Origin: Pseudomonadota bacterium
Lineage (GTDB): Bacteria; SAR324; XYD2-FULL-50-16; JAHJRI01
Direction: 5' to 3'
Assembly: GCA_022360105.1 (NCBI GenBank)
Contig: JAKSDL010000051.1
Span: forward strand, 1-17,409
DNA: 17,409 bases
Made by a program: the position numbers and the translations under genes. Positions 14,022-17,409 of the stretch are shown piece after piece. The notes beneath the pieces were generated by a model, which was given only the letters and a program-made list of their open reading frames with translations, did not search any database and was not told the origin of the DNA. The stretch's first letter is position 1; every line of letters begins with the position of its first letter.

Positions 14022-15052
14022 AAAATCGCCCAAAACGAATTACTATTGCCGACATTGCCCGCGAAGCAGGGGTTTCCGCCATGACTGTTTCCCGTGTAAT
14101 CAATCACAGTAGGGATGTCTCTGATAAAACCAGGCAGAAGGTTGAAGGGATCATTGAGCAGTTCGATTTTCATCCCAGCAGTATTGCCAGGAGAATGACA
14201 GGCAAAGTAAACAAGGCCCTGTGTATTCTTTCGGAAAAAGACGGCCTCAAAAAATCGATCCATTCCATAACCTTCGATTCCGAAATGTTAAGACTGTTGG
14301 TTGTCGAAGGTAGTCGACACGGCTATCGTATCGTTATCAGTGCCACTGAATATGCCAATGGTAAAAAACAGGATTTCGAAAAGCTGGCATCCGAAGGTTC
14401 GGTTTTTGGGTTTATTTTACTGGATTTGATTGACCATGATCCACGCCTGGATGTCTTAAAAGAGCTGGGAGTTCCTGTTGTTCTGCTGGGACGAACCTTT
14501 ACTCCCTTTGACAATTTTTATGCCGTAGGTACTAACGACGAATTGGGGGGATATTCGGCTACCGAATACTTAATCAGGCAAGGCAGAAAAAAAATCGCCT
14601 TTCTGTGTTTCCAGACTTTTTCCAAGCCTGCCATTGATCGTCTGAATGGGTATAAATCAGCACTGGGAAAACATCATCTTCCCGTTGACGACTCGCTTAT
14701 CTGCTTTTATTTTCGCATGACTGAGGAAATATCGGGCTATGAGGGAATGAAACAAGTTTTAAACACCAATGTCCCGGATGCAGTGTTTTGCACCAGTGAT
14801 TTAAGAGCAATTGGAGCCATTAGAGCTATCCGGGAAGCCGGTTTTAAAGTGCCTGAAGATATTGCTGTAATCGGATTTGACGGTCACCCCATGGCTGAAC
14901 TTTACAATATTCCCATTACCACCATCCAGCAGCCCTTCCTGCAAATGGCCGAACACACGGTTGATATCTTTAACCGGTTGGAACGTCAGGAATCCGTTAC
15001 CCCAAAAATAGTCAGTCTGAATGGAGAGCTAATTCAACGGAACAGTGCCTAG
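14018..15052 (+). CDS. LacI-family transcriptional regulator (probable agl repressor)
   Basis: A 344-residue repressor. The N-terminal helix-turn-helix is ITIADIAREAGVSAMTVSRV (8-27), followed by the hinge PSSIARRM (53-60), where the minor-groove Leu of most family members is replaced by Met60. The C-terminal domain is the periplasmic-binding-protein fold that senses a sugar (TSDLRAIGAIRAIREAGFKV, VIGFDGHPMAELYNIPITTI). The start overlaps the GH13 stop (ATGA), with no independent ribosome site, so it depends on translational coupling. By position it corresponds to AglR of rhizobial agl clusters. The three CG-centred palindromes in the divergent region are its likely targets. Confidence 0.92.
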   Translation: MKNRPKRITIADIAREAGVSAMTVSRVINHSRDVSDKTRQKVEGIIEQFDFHPSSIARRMTGKVNKALCILSEKDGLKKSIHSITFDSEMLRLLVVEGSRHGYRIVISATEYANGKKQDFEKLASEGSVFGFILLDLIDHDPRLDVLKELGVPVVLLGRTFTPFDNFYAVGTNDELGGYSATEYLIRQGRKKIAFLCFQTFSKPAIDRLNGYKSALGKHHLPVDDSLICFYFRMTEEISGYEGMKQVLNTNVPDAVFCTSDLRAIGAIRAIREAGFKVPEDIAVIGFDGHPMAELYNIPITTIQQPFLQMAEHTVDIFNRLERQESVTPKIVSLNGELIQRNSA

Positions 15053-15210
15053 AATCTCCACATTCATCGTGGGCTGTATCTACTTGTCACAACCGGAAGA
15101 CATGACACCAGCTTTGCAATAACCCAAATCACTCATCCGTCCGTAAGCGAATGCACTTTTGCTGCTAACTGCCCCTTTCAACCCGCACACAAAGCCCAAA
15201 ATTGCTGTCA

Positions 15211-15239
15211 TTGACCCTGCCCTAATAACTTTTTATAAT
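15211..15239 (+). promoter_or_regulatory. Near-consensus sigma-70 promoter
   Basis: TTGACC (15211-15216) and TATAAT (15234-15239) with a 17-base spacer: five of six and six of six matches. The start would be near 15246, 67 bases before the ATG at 15313. The same TTGACC-N17 form precedes the GH94 gene. The rest of the 15053-15312 gap shows nothing else, and no clear terminator follows the LacI gene. Confidence 0.7.
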
Positions 15240-15312
15240 TCCCAACACAGGTTATTCCTGGCATAATCCAGTTCCCTTATCAATCTGACTTAAATCAAAC
15301 CATTACAAAAAG

Positions 15313-17151
15313 ATGATCATCTCCAATAAATACTATCACTGCATTTTCACCGGGCTGTTTGCAATCTTGTTTTTATTCATCACGCAGGCTTCCCCTTGCA
15401 TGGCTCAAGACGATCCAGGGCTGGATGACCTGTTGGATGCCGAGTTATCCGTTTCCAATACAAGGAAGTTCAACGTAAAAAAAGAGGCTCTTGATACTGC
15501 GGCCTATCTGAAACTGGTGCAAAACCGGCTTGATCAGGTTGAATGGAACAAGAGAAAAAACATATTCAGTTTAAACCTGGGTAAAATCTACGGAGATACG
15601 GACACAAAACTTACCGGAAGTGAGTTCTCATCAGGTTCTACGGAAACACTCAAATACCTGCTTATCAATTCCTATTCGTTTGAAGAAAAGCAAAAACTGG
15701 ATACTCTTTATTGGAGTCGTTGTTCCTCCAAGGTGAACCGATTGCTGAGAACGATTTCCGGTTATTTCTTCAACAAGGAAAGAGCTTATCATCACAAGCG
15801 TTCAAAAGATTTGAAAGCTTATGAAAAATATATGAAGTATCACCCTGAAGCGAAGGAGAGAAAGTCCGTTAATAGAGACCTGGAAGCAATGAAATCTGGC
15901 TGTCGCGCAGAAATGATCAAACCGGTATTATTGTTCATCAGGGACGTCAATAAATTCAGTAAAGACGCTTTTCAATCCAGACAAAAAAGGCAGGAGCCGG
16001 TTTTTGTTAAGTTGGATAAAAAGAGACAACAATGGATTGATGAGTGGTCACGGCGAGACCGAACAATCAGGGCATCTGTTATTACTCTTTTCCAGGACTT
16101 ACAGCAAACTTATCCAAAGCAATTCATGCCCTGGAAACCAACACAGATCACGGAAACAGTTTCCGATACTGTAAAGGAAACCAAAGCTTCACCGTCAAAC
16201 AAGGAAAAATGCTATTTGCTGGTCTCTGAATCTGGAAATTATAGTATTCGCTCAATCAGTGAATTTGCCATTCCCCTGATATCCCAATCCATTACCTTGG
16301 TACATCCGGTACCGCTTTATGGCATCAAAACCGATGACTGCGTCTATCGCGTGTCTATCCTGGAAAGCAGACAAAAAATCACAGCCACCATTGGATCGGA
16401 AACCTTCAACGCTACCGGAGAAACCAGGGAAGCAGGGCTTGAAGGAGTTAAGGCAGCCCTGGTCAATGCAGTGGTTTCAGCCAACCCTTCTGCAACGAAG
16501 TCAATTTGTGATAACTTCCGGGACATAGCAGGATCCGTTTGTGATGATTCGAAAAGCAGTGTTGCCGGACAAACTGTTTTCAAAGAGTCTCCCTTGATAT
16601 CTATCTTAAAGTCTATTCAGGTCTATCCCAGGGTTACTCGCTTTGAGCAAATCAATACCAATGGGAATTACAAACTGATCACTCGTGGTAAAAGAACACA
16701 AGCGACTTTTTTTGAGGCGAACAAAGCCTACTTTTTCCCGGATGAATCCAAGGTCATTTTTTATCACCAGGACAGGCATCTGATTTCATTCCCGGAAAAG
16801 AAAGGTCTGGCGCAGTCCGTACATTTCATCATGGGTTATAAAACCAATCCGGCACTTGAACACGCCGGATTCACTGAGAAAGGTGGTCCTGAACAGTATT
16901 CAAAACTTTTTGTTGAGTACGGTTTGGTTGGTTTCAAGCTGGAACAAATGCTTAGTGAACAACACTACGCCAATTATCAGATGTATGTGAGCCTGACTGC
17001 GCAAACACCATCCCAGCCTTCCCTGAGGGTTGTGGTGAAGTTCAAAAAAAGGTGGAACAAATTGGAATCCACCATGAAACATGTGGCAAAAAAGGATGAG
17101 TTTTACTTCAGGGAAAGTAAACTGGTGCCGGAAGAAGTGATCTTTTACTAA
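15313..17151 (+). CDS. Exported protein of unknown function (612 aa)
   Basis: I do not recognise a family. Residues 1-32 form a signal peptide: a charged start, hydrophobic core FTGLFAILFLFI (12-23), and a probable cut after CMA at 31 before QDDPGLDDLL. The Cys29 context (ASPC) is a poor lipobox. The region 55-260 is rich in Lys, Arg, Glu and Gln and probably helical. A proline and threonine linker follows (272-296). A mixed beta/alpha segment at about 298-395 contains DDCVYRVSILESRQKI and the pattern ATGETREAGLEGVKAALVNAV. The rest, to 612, is beta-rich (VYPRVTRF, ATFFEANKAYFF) with many aromatic residues. Eight cysteines occur over the full chain. It probably acts in the periplasm or outer membrane. 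It has its own promoter and no evident link to the sugar genes. Confidence 0.8.
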   Translation: MIISNKYYHCIFTGLFAILFLFITQASPCMAQDDPGLDDLLDAELSVSNTRKFNVKKEALDTAAYLKLVQNRLDQVEWNKRKNIFSLNLGKIYGDTDTKLTGSEFSSGSTETLKYLLINSYSFEEKQKLDTLYWSRCSSKVNRLLRTISGYFFNKERAYHHKRSKDLKAYEKYMKYHPEAKERKSVNRDLEAMKSGCRAEMIKPVLLFIRDVNKFSKDAFQSRQKRQEPVFVKLDKKRQQWIDEWSRRDRTIRASVITLFQDLQQTYPKQFMPWKPTQITETVSDTVKETKASPSNKEKCYLLVSESGNYSIRSISEFAIPLISQSITLVHPVPLYGIKTDDCVYRVSILESRQKITATIGSETFNATGETREAGLEGVKAALVNAVVSANPSATKSICDNFRDIAGSVCDDSKSSVAGQTVFKESPLISILKSIQVYPRVTRFEQINTNGNYKLITRGKRTQATFFEANKAYFFPDESKVIFYHQDRHLISFPEKKGLAQSVHFIMGYKTNPALEHAGFTEKGGPEQYSKLFVEYGLVGFKLEQMLSEQHYANYQMYVSLTAQTPSQPSLRVVVKFKKRWNKLESTMKHVAKKDEFYFRESKLVPEEVIFY

Positions 17152-17171
17152 TTTTTTTTCTAACAAAAAAA
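17152..17171. terminator. A/T-tract between convergent genes
   Basis: Eight Ts (17152-17159) directly follow the stop of the exported protein, and seven As (17165-17171) lead the other way. A weak stem (AGTAAA 17116-17121 with TTTACT 17144-17149) precedes the T-run. The T and A runs can also pair with each other. With only 41 bp between the two convergent stops, this is the only place for a shared terminator, but the stems are poor. Confidence 0.35.
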
Positions 17172-17192
17172 CCAGTTGTTGGGATCTGCCGA

Positions 17193-17409
17193 TTAATTGC
17201 CACCCAGCAACTGTTTCAACTGATCCAGCTTCTGCTGCTCATCGTCATCAACATAAGGTTCATCGGAGTATTCCGAGAGATCGTGTTTGCCTATGGTAAA
17301 GCTTTTGCCTTCGGCGTTACCATATTGTTCCACTTCATCACTATCTGAAAGCCGGGTAACTTGCAGATCTTTTAACACATATGGACCCGAATCGTTTTTG
17401 AGCTTGAGC
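17193..17409 (-). CDS. C-terminal end of an unrecognised acidic protein (partial)
   Basis: The reading frame is open from the window edge to the stop at 17193, giving at least 72 residues. The GTG at 17378 is therefore more likely an internal valine than a start. The visible part runs through DSGPYVLKDLQVTRLSDSDE and SDEPYVDDDEQQKLDQLKQL and ends in LLGGN. It is markedly acidic, with a final short helix-like segment. There are no cysteines, membrane segments or motifs I can assign. Whether it belongs with the exported 612-residue protein cannot be judged, since the two converge. Confidence 0.6.
   Translation of the reverse strand, partial: LKLKNDSGPYVLKDLQVTRLSDSDEVEQYGNAEGKSFTIGKHDLSEYSDEPYVDDDEQQKLDQLKQLLGGN

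Noticed and set aside
15391..15405. Lipoprotein signal in the 612-residue exported protein
   Set aside because: Cys29 is preceded by A-S-P; proline at the -1 position and no L at -3 do not fit a lipobox, and a normal signal-peptidase cut after CMA is more likely.
1..17409. Mobile elements, CRISPR arrays, tRNA or rRNA genes, toxin-antitoxin or phage genes
   Set aside because: No transposase or integrase motifs, no regularly spaced direct repeats with spacers, and no recognisable RNA gene were seen on either strand.

Overview
The window is a stretch of chromosome from a moderately AT-rich Gram-negative bacterium. A gammaproteobacterium, perhaps marine, is my best guess. It rests on a YihG-like acyltransferase, a YbjT-like SDR/DUF2867 protein, an AglEFGK-type sugar importer with a GH13_23-type alpha-glucosidase, and sigma-70-like promoters. 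Species cannot be settled from the sequence. I see no mobile element, phage gene, CRISPR array, rRNA or tRNA.

Left part (1-3973). A gene-free leader (1-270) carries a nested inverted repeat that could fold into a structured RNA. Next is a PlsC-family acyltransferase (271-1185, +), whose 3' end overlaps by 32 bp a convergent SDR/DUF2867 protein (1154-2638, -). Upstream of the SDR gene on the minus strand is an AraC-family regulator (2777-3610, -). The adjoining intergenic region has copies of a TTTTTGCATATTGA-type motif and a small basic 61-residue ORF (3782-3967, +) behind a strong ribosome binding site.

Central part (4008-15052), carbohydrate use. A GH94 disaccharide phosphorylase of the cellobiose phosphorylase type (4109-6550, +) has its own good promoter (TTGACC-N17-TAAAAT). 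It converges on a four-gene ABC importer operon on the minus strand, transcribed in the order ATPase (aglK), binding protein (aglE), permease (aglF), permease (aglG). The convergent intergenic region (6551-6888) holds a terminator-like stem, a REP-like 10-bp palindrome and degenerate tandem repeats of about 35 bp. Divergent from the importer is a GH13 alpha-glucosidase (12357-14021, +), overlapping by ATGA a LacI-family regulator (14018-15052, +). The 609-bp divergent control region has three copies of a palindrome matching GTTARCGNWAAC. Two of them lie inside a 20-bp repeat with one mismatch, so the LacI protein probably controls both directions.

How the genes work together (inference): the importer brings in a small glucoside. 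The cytosolic alpha-glucosidase hydrolyses alpha-linked substrates, and the cytosolic phosphorylase splits a beta-linked disaccharide with phosphate, giving glucose 1-phosphate. No phosphoglucomutase, glucokinase or secreted polysaccharidase lies in the window. The pairing of an alpha-glucoside importer with a beta-glucoside phosphorylase is the main biological puzzle.

Right part (15053-17409). A near-consensus promoter (TTGACC-N17-TATAAT) drives a 612-residue exported protein I do not recognise (15313-17151, +). It converges on the acidic C-terminal end of another unrecognised gene (17193-17409, -) cut by the window edge.
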